Made by a program: the position numbers and the translations under genes. Shown piece after piece: positions 48,648 through 59,771 of a stretch of 64,000 nt of DNA. Origin of the DNA: Entrophospora sp. SA101 (Eukaryota > Glomeromycota > Glomeromycetes > Entrophosporales > Entrophosporaceae); the NCBI GenBank assembly GCA_958430865.1, contig CAUDNR010002225.1, forward strand, positions 7,657 to 71,656. Direction: 5' to 3'. Each line of letters begins with the position of its first letter. The stretch's first letter is position 1. The notes under the pieces are model-generated. The model was given only the letters and a program-made list of their open reading frames with translations. It was not told where the DNA came from and ran no database searches.

Positions 48648-48718
48648 GGCTCCAGCGGGAATTGAACCCACGACCTCTCGCACCCAAAGCGAGAATCATA
48701 CGACTAGACCATGGAGCC
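48648..48718 (-). tRNA. tRNA-Pro(UGG)
   Basis: The reverse strand folds as a cloverleaf: acceptor GGCTCCA/TGGAGCC (7 bp), anticodon stem CTCGC/GCGAG with loop TTTGGGT (anticodon TGG at 48686-48684), and T arm GTGGG-TTCAATT-CCCGC. There is no intron. CCA is not encoded, as in eukaryotes. Confidence 0.93.
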
Positions 48719-48805
48719 TGTTATTAATAGATAATCAATCTGTTTAATAGAGCATGGTGGACATTCAAAATGTTACACTATTTTTATATGCGTGTAACGT
48801 AATTT

Positions 48806-51535
48806 TTAAAGTAAAATACTTTATTGTTCAATTAAAGTGGGGACATGTAAATATGTAATACATACTATAACTTTACAGAACTGGGAATTGGGTGGACGAA
48901 CTTGTTATCTTTTTAAAGAAAGTGTAAATTATTATTAATATTAACTGGTTAATTTAGTCACATGAAAATTTTTGATTTTATTATACATGCTAAATGACTA
49001 TGATAGGGATTGCGTTCCTTAATCCTTTCAAACAATTCAAAAGACTGTTTTTTTGATTGGCTTTTTTTTCCAAAAAAAAAATATCATTAGAATAATACGT
49101 AGATTCATTTGAACAAAATACAGAATTCATTGAATATTTAGCATCGCAATTTAATACTTTACAATCAATGCTATTTCCGTCATCTTTGAAATAGTCCCAA
49201 GTTTTGGATTTTTATTATGTATTTTCCGAATATTTTTATCTCACTCGTGGCATTAGAGATATATTACCTGTATCAAAACATTCATTATCTTTATTATTAA
49301 CAGCCTCATAATATTCACTTGTCACATTCATCGTTACAATATTACGAGTTAATGAAAGAATGTAACATTATTTATTATTATGTGCGAGAATTAATGTTTG
49401 CATAAGTACCAAAAAAAATGAAAAACAAGGCCTGTTTTCTGTCGAAACTTTTCTTTCGGTGAGATCTGGATGATGTTGTTGATCCAGTTTCAGATGGAGT
49501 GGGTGGGTGTTCTAAATCTAATTCTGATAAAATTTTCAGCTTTTAATTTATTTGGTCATTTATTTTTTAAATATTGTATATCTTTTTCTGTTCACCTTTC
49601 TTGGCTCCAAGTTTCAGGTAACGAATTGATGTACTTTATTTTAAAATTTTAATAAAAATTTTGTGGTGCTATGTGAGTAGGGACGTTAATTTTCTTTGGT
49701 AGAGCGTAACTAGACTGAGTTCAACCACTAATGTTTTAATAACCGCCCGAAACGCACTTCAAACATGCCTTCAATTATACTTTAAATATGTTGAAGCACA
49801 TGCTCAAGAAAATTAACGGTAAATAAAAGAATATTAATATATAACGATAAAAATATGAATTGCTAAAATGACATTGAATATTGTTGGCAGATTTGGAGCT
49901 AAACCGTCCATTTGAATAAATTTAGCCCTAATTTAGCATGCATGTCTAAGAATATTTATATAACTATGTTCATATTTCGAATTTGACTTGTAAAAAGTCT
50001 TTTTTTTTAAAAAAAGTTTAATCTGCTTGAACTTTAAAACTAGGTTAAGCTGAACCTAAGCTGAACTAATGACATCCATATATGTGGCGAAAAAAATTGG
50101 TCATGTGATATGTACAAAAAATTGTGGAATGGGGGAAAATTTTCTGCTGCTTGACATCATTAGTGTTAGTCAAAAGAAAAGATTGATGCTCTCTACGTAG
50201 AGCAGCTGGAAACTCTAGTGGAATTAGCATCTCCCATATTTATTTCATCATTACACGTTCATGTGTTCTTTGAAATTTGCAACACCCAAAATTAATGGTT
50301 AACGGTATCAACCTCTATGCGACAACAATGCAATATAGATCTCATAATCACAATATAAGAAAACTTTGGTAAATGATTATTATTTAGGAAGGTTCATTTA
50401 AATAAAATTTGCCTGGCGCCATGATTAACTGTAATACAATTTTATGATATCTTCCTTGTTTTTTATAATAATTGATTGTAAAGATATCCTTGGCGCTTGT
50501 GTTCCATAAAATTAGGTGTTAATATGGAACCTCTGAAGAATAATTTTGATTACAGGTTTTCTCAACTTTATTGCGTCAACTGTTTAATATTTTATCGGCT
50601 GGTTCTTGTAAGTTTTATAATAAAGTAAAACCAGGGGAAATCCCAGCCAATAATTCATAAAAAACACATTTGTAAAAGCAAGCATGTTTGTTAAATATTA
50701 TTAGTTGAAAACGGTATAATAGATTTCATTATCAATGCCGACATCAGCATTTAATTCTGACCAATCATCAGTATAACTGCAAAATGAAAATAATCTATTT
50801 TCTAAGGTTAATGCTTTGTATTCATTCCAACCGCCTTCATCAACTCTTTTTATAGAGCCATCATCATTTAATGAGATTTCCCATACGATGTAGTTAAATA
50901 AATTTTTTAATATTATGTTGATCTGATAAATAAAGGAAGAATCTTTAATAAGTAGATCTCTAAAGCAGCCACACGAACTGATCAAATCTTGTGCAGATTT
51001 TGAGTAGCCATTACGAGTTCTTTTGACTTTTCAAACAGGTGGCCAAATTGCAACACCCGCAGCATATTATCATACATAAATCATTTATTATATTCACCCA
51101 CTTTTTTTTCACTATTATATACATCCATCAAGGAAGGCGAAGAACATTCATTATTGAAAATTTTCATCTTTTCAGCTATTCATTTTTAGTTTGGCGTTGT
51201 GTGGGTGGATGTATCCAATCCAACGTAGTTTTTTGTTGTTGTTGTTGTTGAGTAGTCAAGAAGTCAATCGTCTATATGACCGGTTTTTTGTTGGCCAATC
51301 TAAATTTGAGTTTTTAGAGAGATTGGAGTTTGTTAAGTTTGTCAAGTAAAAGTTCAAGGAGTGGCGTTTTTAATTTCTCTCAAATTGGGGAGGGGAAAAT
51401 ATTTTTTTTCATGTGAGTTGCGCCGTGACGAGAAAAATTTTTAGTCATAACGAATTTCCTTTTTTAATGATGGTGTAGCATAAATAAAATTACATATACA
51501 AACAAATAAAACTTTTTCTTCAATTAATACAAGAA
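48806..51535. repeat. Inverted duplication, block B' (copy 2)
   Basis: Reverse complement of 21171-23900. It has flanking unique sequence on both sides, so it is more likely the original location. Confidence 0.93.
50701..50985 (-). CDS. Short hypothetical ORF, B' counterpart
   Basis: Mirror copy of 21721-22005 with the same 94-codon frame and no recognised domain. The start codon is uncertain. Confidence 0.3.
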   Translation of the reverse strand: MISSCGCFRDLLIKDSSFIYQINIILKNLFNYIVWEISLNDDGSIKRVDEGGWNEYKALTLENRLFSFCSYTDDWSELNADVGIDNEIYYTVFN

Positions 51536-51945
51536 TTCCTTCTCAAAAAAATTAGATTTGAAAACCAGAGATTTTTCACTGGCTACTCATATCTGTACTC
51601 TCATGTAAGTTTTGCAAAGAAGAGAAAGGTCGCTATTGTTTACAATGAGTTGGATTTGTAAAACCTCGGATTTTCCAAATATATTTCTTCGAATATAAAT
51701 ACTTGACAATCAACGTAGCAGTATTAAAATAGTGATCAATAATATTATTTTGATATTTTTATTTGTCTTTATTAAGGTAAATATCGTCAAGGGAATGGCG
51801 AAGAACTATTAAATTTGTATTACACAACAAATTTTTATGATGATTTGTTAACACATCAGTTGTAAATGAGAATTGTTACATTTGATCACAAAGCGCATTT
51901 AAAAGGTTATTAACAAATTAAAAAATCATCTATTAATTATACCAC

Positions 51946-52032
51946 CATATGTGAACGATTTCCGGGTAGGTTACACCTCTATCCCTGTGTTCAGAGGGAT
52001 AAAGATGTAACCTTTCGGAAATTGTCCGCATG
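51946..52032. repeat. Long imperfect hairpin (fold-back)
   Basis: The arms TTTCCGGGTAGGTTACA.. and ..TGTAACCTTTCGGAAA, with inner arms TCTATCCCT / AGGGATAAAGA, fold onto each other around a short loop. The total is about 87 bp with small bulges. No gene overlaps it. It is probably a tiny fold-back element. Confidence 0.6.
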
Positions 52033-52876
52033 GGCTGAATTATACAGTGTTTAACGAAATTAATGGTGGTTCACGATACAACATTTTGCATAACAAACAA
52101 TAAAATGTGTTGTTTATCATGATTCGCATATCCATACCAGCTTTCTTATTTCTCATTGAAGACATTTATAAAATAAAAGGCTTCGTCTACTTCTACTTTC
52201 TACCTCTAGCATCTTATAAGTAAGTGTCACACGAATATTGAGGCCTAACTTCAAAATGTTTCACGTTATTTACATTACTAGCCTGATAATGCTCGTTCAT
52301 CAAGGAACAATACATCAGGAAATGAACATACCGTTGAACATGATTTCAAAATGCCTAAAGAATGAGTACTATTGAACATAAGCAGGATAATGGCTGTCTG
52401 ATCCAAGGTTTTATATACTTTTTTTTAAAAAAATAATCGGATTTCTTTTATTTTTAATTGACAAAGTTCTAGAAAATATAGAAGCATGTGATTTTATATG
52501 CCAAATCTTCAGAACTTAAGATACAATCTATATAATTTTTTTGTATAATTATTATGTATATTTTTGCGTTAGAATAATTATTAAAGTCAAAAATTTTGTG
52601 AAGGTTTTAAAAAAAAAGTGTGAATTAGCTTTACAAAAAAATTGGCAATATAAATTTTTTTATTTTAAGTGAATCTAAACCTATTAAATTATGCTTTGCA
52701 ATCGTGCAAACCCGCCTTCATTTATCTTTCAATACTTGTTTAGATAAGCAACCGCCATTATTTTCGTTACACTGTAAACAAATTTCAAATTGTGAATGAA
52801 ATGTTTATTAGGAATATAGACAATTAATTTTTCACTTATAAATAAAGCTAATTTACGTCAAAGTTTTAACATAAAA

Positions 52877-53923
52877 ATGTCACAAAATTCAGTAATTGGA
52901 GTAATTCTTAAATTACAAGAACCCATGCCACAATATGTGCTGGGTCTCATCCCTGTAATCTTAACATTGGGGGCAGCACCATTTGAATCTTTGGTACATA
53001 AACTAACCTGGATTTTCAAATGCATTTCCACACCTTACACGGGTCTCTTTTATTGCTTGAACATAAAAGATAACCCAGTGGAAATGTGTATATATTGGCT
53101 CCCAGAAGAATATTTTGTTACAACAAATGGAGAAATACTTGACTTCCAACCAGTTGGCCATCATGTTAAAGATATGCTGATTACTTCGGAGCAAAAGAAA
53201 ATTCTTAAAAACTGCACAGCAAATGCATCTGTGTTGGATCGTTTGTCCTCGTTGGCATCTGGATATTATATAATTGTTGGAATAAGTTTAGGAATTTCCG
53301 CTATGGCGGGACAATGTAATAATGGCAATTGGTTCTTTTTAACTTGGTCCTTTCTTTGGACTATTCCGGTGATTGTTAGGAGAACATTTGGAACAGGGAT
53401 CCTTGTAGTCAAGGATCCTAAAATAGAGTTTAGGGGTCGCTTAATAAGAGTGTTAGAAGAAAATGAAGACACGGAAAACATAGAATTAGCCATACAGGGT
53501 GAAAATTCAGTTGACGAAGAAAATTTGGAACATTTTCGCATCCCCTCACCAAGCTACAAAAAACCAAAGTTTATATTTACTACTTTATTCTCGGTAATAT
53601 TACCATGGATATCAGTAGGCATGGCCTATTTCACTCCTCCAATTGGATTTTTTTGTAGATCCAAATTTCTTACAACGTTGTGCTCTATATGGACATTCAA
53701 CAATCTTGTAGCATGCATTTGCCACATTAATTTTGGATATGACTTTTTAAAAGGAAAAAAAACGAAAAAAATTATTCACGCTTATTTTGTTTCATCTGGT
53801 ATTACAATAACATTATTTTTGCTTCTGCTGGTTGTGCTGTTCAATGAATCGTCATTTTGGGTTTATTTGTTCGGAGAAGGGTGTAGAGGCAATCCCTGCC
53901 TTTCCGAAGATTTAGGAACATAA
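52877..53923 (+). CDS. Multi-pass membrane protein of unknown function
   Basis: A single-exon frame of 348 aa, starting MSQNSVIGVIL at the first ATG after an AT-rich leader. Hydrophobic stretches lie near residues 18-38, 126-146, 150-168, 228-252, 262-285 and 303-330, suggesting five to six membrane spans. An acidic cytosolic-type loop (ENEDTENIE, NSVDEENLE) lies around 195-220. I recognise no transporter signature. Length, clean frame and realistic composition support a real fungal gene. No introns are needed. No duplicate is in the window. Confidence 0.65.
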   Translation: MSQNSVIGVILKLQEPMPQYVLGLIPVILTLGAAPFESLVHKLTWIFKCISTPYTGLFYCLNIKDNPVEMCIYWLPEEYFVTTNGEILDFQPVGHHVKDMLITSEQKKILKNCTANASVLDRLSSLASGYYIIVGISLGISAMAGQCNNGNWFFLTWSFLWTIPVIVRRTFGTGILVVKDPKIEFRGRLIRVLEENEDTENIELAIQGENSVDEENLEHFRIPSPSYKKPKFIFTTLFSVILPWISVGMAYFTPPIGFFCRSKFLTTLCSIWTFNNLVACICHINFGYDFLKGKKTKKIIHAYFVSSGITITLFLLLLVVLFNESSFWVYLFGEGCRGNPCLSEDLGT

Positions 53924-55319
53924 ACATCTACCTATAGTATAAAGATTACAGATTATCTTTTTGGGGAAAAGTCTCTTCAGTTTCCTAAATCTTCAACAAA
54001 AAATTTCAACACACATGGTCAAACCCAAGCATAGCAGCTTAAACAAAATTTATTGATTGAGATAACTTTATTTTCGCTGTTTTAATTCATCTTTAATTTT
54101 ACTTTATTAATAGAATAATTTATAATATTGTTATTATTTATTGTAACTTTACTAATAATTGTCAAATAAAATTTTTACTTTTCACATTATTTTGAATCAT
54201 TTTCTAACTGAATTTGATAATTAATTAGCTTATAAATGAATAATAATGTTGAACGTTGCTGTCCTTTTGAATTATATTATTAGAATAAAGAGAATACACA
54301 TTCATCCCACACAAATCACATCGTTTGACTTTCAAGTATCTATTTTAATATTAGTAAGTGAAATGGAACAGATGATGTGGATTATAGAGATATTAATGGT
54401 CAGATACGTAGGAATGGAGTGGTTTGGTTTTGTGAATTATTATTATAGAAGTTTGCCTAAATTTTGGCAAATTAAAAATTTAGTTTCGGTTTTCAAGCAA
54501 GAAAAACCATAGATATTTGCCTAAACTAAGCTTTATTATATTTTATCACATGACAATAAACAATTTAAAATTTAAAACTGTAGCGTCTATTGCATAAATA
54601 GCCCATTATTTTTTGTCTGAATAATAACGATATTAATAATAAATTACAAAACTTTTGACATTCGAAATGATATAATTTAAATCATTAAACTATCTACATA
54701 TGTATTAACAACAACCTTTTCCACAAAATAATTAATTTATTGGGAGATAAATTGACTTTGCCCTTATTTAAATAATATTGTTATGAATATTTATAATACT
54801 TATACATTTTATTCCTACATAAATAATAACGATGGGTAAGCAACAATAATATACAAATTGTCAAAAAAGGAAAAGAGAAATGTAAAGAGGTATTCTTAAA
54901 ATGCGTCAACGAATTGTGATTTAAAATGAATATTAATTAACATTACTACATATTAACTATAAATAAGTTTTGAATATTATGTGCAATAGAATTCGGGCTT
55001 TCTTTTAGAATCTAAGGTTACTCAATTCGATCAAGCACTTACCGAGATACAAAAATATATGGTGATAGGTAAAGAACTATTATTTTTTTTTTTTGAATTT
55101 TAAATACTTGTATATATGACATCTTCAAATAAGCATCATAATCAAACCATCTTGGGGAGAGGCTATGTGCAGGACTAACTTGGCATATTAGTGAACAAAA
55201 GCAATGAACTTTCTGTCAGGGAAAACTTAGGTATCGAATTTTTTTTGCAGTACTCTATGGAACATTTTTTTGAATAATCTTCTAATTCATTTGGTTTTTC
55301 TTTACTATTTCTCAAGGGA
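53924..55319. other. AT-rich intergenic region
   Basis: No gene is supported. The open frame at 54246-54512 has no features of a protein. Confidence 0.4.
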
Positions 55320-55640
55320 TGCTAGAAAAGGACGTAGGACTGGTTCATGCCACACCTGTCCGTCCCCATCCTTTTCAAGTTTAGCCCATTAATACTAAAA
55401 AAGGACGGGTGATGGTACGGATATTCTGCAAAATAATGTAAAGAAGGGCGGGTAACTAACATGAACAGATGTGGGTGGTGATGGCGCAGAAACCAGTCCC
55501 TGTCCTTTCCTATTATTCATGGGCAAATCTTGAAAAGGACAGGTGAAAAAAGTATGGGTTACTGTACCATTACCACCTGTCCCATTGCTCTTTTTTATTA
55601 TTCGCGGACAAACCATGAAAAGGACAGGTGAAAGATGTTT
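55320..55640. repeat. Fold-back cluster of AAAAGGAC(A/G)GGTG motifs
   Basis: Direct copies of (G/A)AAAAGGAC(A/G)GGTG at about 55400, 55532 and 55617 and inverted copies (CACCTGTCC, CCATCCTTTTC) at 55350-55375 and 55575-55590 can pair over about 300 bp. It looks like a decayed non-autonomous element. GC content is higher than the surroundings. Confidence 0.45.
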
Positions 55641-55905
55641 GCCATAAATATAATTTTTAGTAAACAGGATGCAAAATTGGACTATTATAATTACCCGTCT
55701 CTATTTATTCAGCATAGTGGACATTTGATTTCATTGGCTAATTTTTGTGATGATCTCCCTTCGAAATATCACACAAAAATCGAATCTTATTGGCTTGAAT
55801 ATCATTGCCAAAAAAAATTTTTAATAAACGCGTATAATATAATTCACATTTATATTTGTTAAACAAAACAATTTAAACTTACAAAATCAATTAATTTCTA
55901 TTAAT

Positions 55906-56479
55906 TNNNNNNNNNNNNNNNNNNNNNNNNNNNNNNNNNNNNNNNNNNNNNNNNNNNNNNNNNNNNNNNNNNNNNNNNNNNNNNNNNNNNNNNNNNNNNN
56001 NNNNNNNNNNNNNNNNNNNNNNNNNNNNNNNNNNNNNNNNNNNNNNNNNNNNNNNNNNNNNNNNNNNNNNNNNNNNNNNNNNNNNNNNNNNNNNNNNNNN
56101 NNNNNNNNNNNNNNNNNNNNNNNNNNNNNNNNNNNNNNNNNNNNNNNNNNNNNNNNNNNNNNNNNNNNNNNNNNNNNNNNNNNNNNNNNNNNNNNNNNNN
56201 NNNNNNNNNNNNNNNNNNNNNNNNNNNNNNNNNNNNNNNNNNNNNNNNNNNNNNNNNNNNNNNNNNNNNNNNNNNNNNNNNNNNNNNNNNNNNNNNNNNN
56301 NNNNNNNNNNNNNNNNNNNNNNNNNNNNNNNNNNNNNNNNNNNNNNNNNNNNNNNNNNNNNNNNNNNNNNNNNNNNNNNNNNNNNNNNNNNNNNNNNNNN
56401 NNNNNNNNNNNNNNNNNNNNNNNNNNNNNNNNNNNNNNNNNNNNNNNNNNNNNNNNNNNNNNNNNNNNNNNNNNNNNNN
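55906..56479. other. Assembly gap (574 N)
   Basis: A run of Ns cuts the third kinase copy. Any apparent reading frame across it is an artefact. Confidence 1.
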
Positions 56480-57703
56480 TCTGCATCATTTGCACATAAT
56501 CATCAGGCATTCCAGGTAGTATTGGTGGTCGTAAACCTTCCTCACATATATCAAAAATCAAACAATGATTGTGAGCTCTATCATCAAATGGTGGATGTCC
56601 TGCAAATATTTCCCACATTAACATCCCAACACTATAAATATCTGTTTCTTTTGTGTTCTTTGCATTGATTTTACCCCTAAGTAGCTCAGGTGCAACATAT
56701 GATACAATTCCATAGACTTTATCTGATGATTTTTCATCAACTGGCCCACATAATCCTAAATCTGTAACATAACAATTACCTCCTTGAACAAGTATATTAC
56801 CACTATGTAAATCACAGTGGATTAAATCTTTCTGATGTATCTGGTGTAATGCATTACATAAATAATCAAAGATTGTAATTCTATCTTTTAATGTTAAATT
56901 TAAATGATTTTTATGTAAATGTTTTCTTAAATTTCCACCTTGTAAATAATTTAAAACCATTGCATAATTTCCATTATCTGGAAATTTAGTTATACCATGA
57001 CAAATAACAATCATTCCTGATTTAATTTTACAATAATTAATTGCCTGAAAATAAATATAAAATCAATTAATATTATGATTTACTTTTGATTTAAATAAAA
57101 ACCACCAACCTCATCAAAAAATTCTTTGTTTGGATTACTTGAATTATTTAATTTTTTTAATGCTATTTTTTGCTTTCCAAAATAACTAAACTTTTTTTCC
57201 TTTTCATCATAACCAATTATATAACCTCTTTTCCATTCAGCAGTATAAATTGAACTAAATCCACCTTCAGTTAATTTTTCTACATCTTCAAATTGCTCAT
57301 AAGGTATCCATTCTAAAATGTAGTTTGGTAAAGATAATTTCATTTGACATTGTTTAATAAAGTTGTCAATTGTGTCATTTCCAGATGTCCAAGCGGTGAA
57401 AAGACTCTGTAATTGTAAACTAATACAACCTTCACAGAACCTATCAGAGTATTTTTTCAATTTACACTTGTTACATTTTTTCGGTTTTCCTTCTTTATAC
57501 GTTGCATTATTTAATTCTAAATCATAAATAAACTTTTCTTTACAAAAAAATTTTTCAACTTCTGAAAGCTCCTCCTCTTTTTCAACTAATGAAAAAAAAA
57601 AATTTTTTCTGTCTTCACCACAACTATCACAGCTGTGCATTTCATTAAATTTTTTAAGTACAAATTCCTTCCTTTCTGGTAATAATAATTTATCATGTGA
57701 CAT
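56480..57703 (-). CDS. Tyrosine-kinase-like kinase, third copy, truncated by gap
   Basis: Exon 1 is 57703-57110 and exon 2 runs from 57044 to the gap at 56480. The protein is identical to the copies at 7349 and 33599 as far as it goes (through MPDDYVQMMQ). The C-terminal CWDEDPSKRP region lies in the Ns. The orientation is opposite to that of the other two copies. Confidence 0.75.
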
Positions 57704-58056
57704 TATATAAATGTTTTTAAAAGAAGAATAATAGATTTTTTAAATTTATTCTTTACATTAGAGAGGGAGGGATGTTCAAAGTTGTTGTACATTCATTATT
57801 ATTAGGTAATGGAAATCGAGGTAGGACCCTGGATTGTCATACATAATTGAATGGGGTGAGATGTCCTAAGCATAATTAAAAATCTATTTTCAAACTTATT
57901 CAAAACAACAAAGATGATCAACAATTTATATGTAAAGAGTATTGTAAAATTGAAAAAATGCCCACTTAAAAAATGGTATACCACCGCTTATTTACATCAC
58001 CTCAAATTTTGTATGATTATACTAATAAGGTATAAACACATAAGCTAATATGGGAA

Positions 58057-59393
58057 TTGGTTCTACTTATCAAACAGTATATAATAATTAGAAAAATAGT
58101 AAAGAAACATGAATTGACTGTCAAGAGTTATATTAAGGAATTTTTTCACAATCTATTAATTGTCAACATTGATGACTATCATAATTTACACAGTACAAGT
58201 GTGTCAAGTGTAACTTTTATATCACAAATTGCTCATATGGCAACAATTTTATTTAACAATAAAAATGTAGCTCCCATTCCATATTATTCAAATAATAATC
58301 ATCTAATTCACAATCATAATGGTGTTAATGTTTTAATTCTTAAAAATGCTATGGCAATTTATTCAATGTATTATAAACATGATTGAAAATGAGCTTATAG
58401 AATCTTTGACTGTGCATTCATATGATCCAGATGTTTATGAAAAATACAGAAGAAAATTCACCATGACAAAACTGATTGACCTCATTGAATTGAGTTTAAA
58501 AAATATCAATGATTATCTGCAAGCAATAAAAACATTTATTGGGTTACCTGAAATACAAGAATGCTCATATAACAATGTGATATTTATTCCACCTGATTTT
58601 CCTGGCCAACTATATATTGTCAAACTATTGTTAAAAACTAAAAAATGAAAATGAAATGAACATTACAGAAAAAATTACTCATTTGTTTCCTTTCCTTGGT
58701 CCACTACATCTTGCTCTAAATACAAAATAATTTGTTTTTTTTACCTTCTGGCCATTTTTTGATCAGTTATATAGAAGCATTTTTAACAAGAAACATAAAT
58801 TAGCTGTAAAGCCAAAACCTTGGAGATATATACATTGATGTGACTGGGAATTAGTTATAGTTGGCTCGGTCTAAAGACCTCCTAAGTTATGCATAAATTT
58901 TAAAAGTATAGAAGTCACTTTCTGTCCTATCTTTTAAAAAAATAACGTTATTAGTTGATAGAATAGGTCTTTAGTTTTAATGTAATAATGAGATATTCTC
59001 AAAAAAATCATTTGTTGTAGAGTTCTATTCTTTTTTAGAACATGTACTTTACGAGAAATTTGGCCGCTAGGATCATTACTAAATTTAGACCAAACTACAA
59101 AAATCATTTCTAAATTTAGACTAATACATGACCATCATATCTACATTTGGCAGTACGAAATAAATTTTTAAACCCAAAATCACGTGAAGTCCTATTTTCG
59201 AAAATTTTTATTGCATTTTTGAACAAATTACAAAATTGCTATTTTTGAAATTTGGCCACGTGGCGCAGAAATAGGAGGTCTTTAGACCGAGCCAACCATA
59301 GAAGATTTGTGGTTGAAAGATTCAAATTCTCAAAAACTCCACAATATGTAGCATTTTTTGATATATTAGATAATTTGGTGCCTGCAACTTTGG
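58057..59393 (+). pseudogene. Transposon-like gene, third copy, diverged and interrupted by a MITE
   Basis: 58057-58386 (IDDYHNLHS) and the start of the second frame (58346 on) equal the other copies. From about 58470 substitutions and frameshifts accumulate (QECSYNNVIF, then an early stop after LLLKTKK at 58648). The frame resumes in pieces to WELVI near 58850, is cut by a 441-bp insertion, and continues to PATLE near 59393, where similarity ends. The RING part is absent. No functional product is expected. Confidence 0.75.
58858..59298. mobile_element. 441-bp MITE with 25-bp inverted ends and TA duplication
   Basis: Left end TAGTTGGCTCGGTCTAAAG.., right end the complement (..CTTTAGACCGAGCCAACCA). 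TA flanks both sides (58856-58857 and 59299-59300), and removing it restores the sequence of the two intact copies. Its interior is non-coding. Confidence 0.88.
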
Positions 59394-59771
59394 AACGTAT
59401 GCAGGTATGTGTGGCGTGTTTAAAAAAATGTTGTGTAACGGTTTATAAAATGACGTGCAGCATTTAATTCAAAAAACCTTTTATCCGCCATAGTTCATGA
59501 AAATTTATGAATAATCTCGTGATGAATGCAAAAACCGTAAAAGTCCTGAAGCACCAAGTAGGATCGCCTTTTTTAATTAAAACTTTTCCGTTTTTATACA
59601 TCTCAATACTTTACGGTGATCGCCGACAATATTTTTATTTATATCGTTAAATAAAAACTTTGTGAGACAGTCTGTTTTTTAATTTTTAATTCAAACCAAT
59701 ACTAATAATGTCGATAAATAAATAAATAAGACGACGATTTTAATTTCTTGATTTTAAAATTAATTAATAAA

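Noticed and set aside
53003..53541. Minus-strand ORFs over the membrane protein gene
   Set aside because: They are antisense shadows of a well-composed 348-codon gene.
55395..55616. Minus ORF rich in Pro and Phe
   Set aside because: It lies wholly inside the fold-back repeat cluster.
55887..57014. Long minus-strand frame of 375 codons
   Set aside because: About half of it is the N-run; only 56480-57014 is real sequence, a truncated kinase exon.
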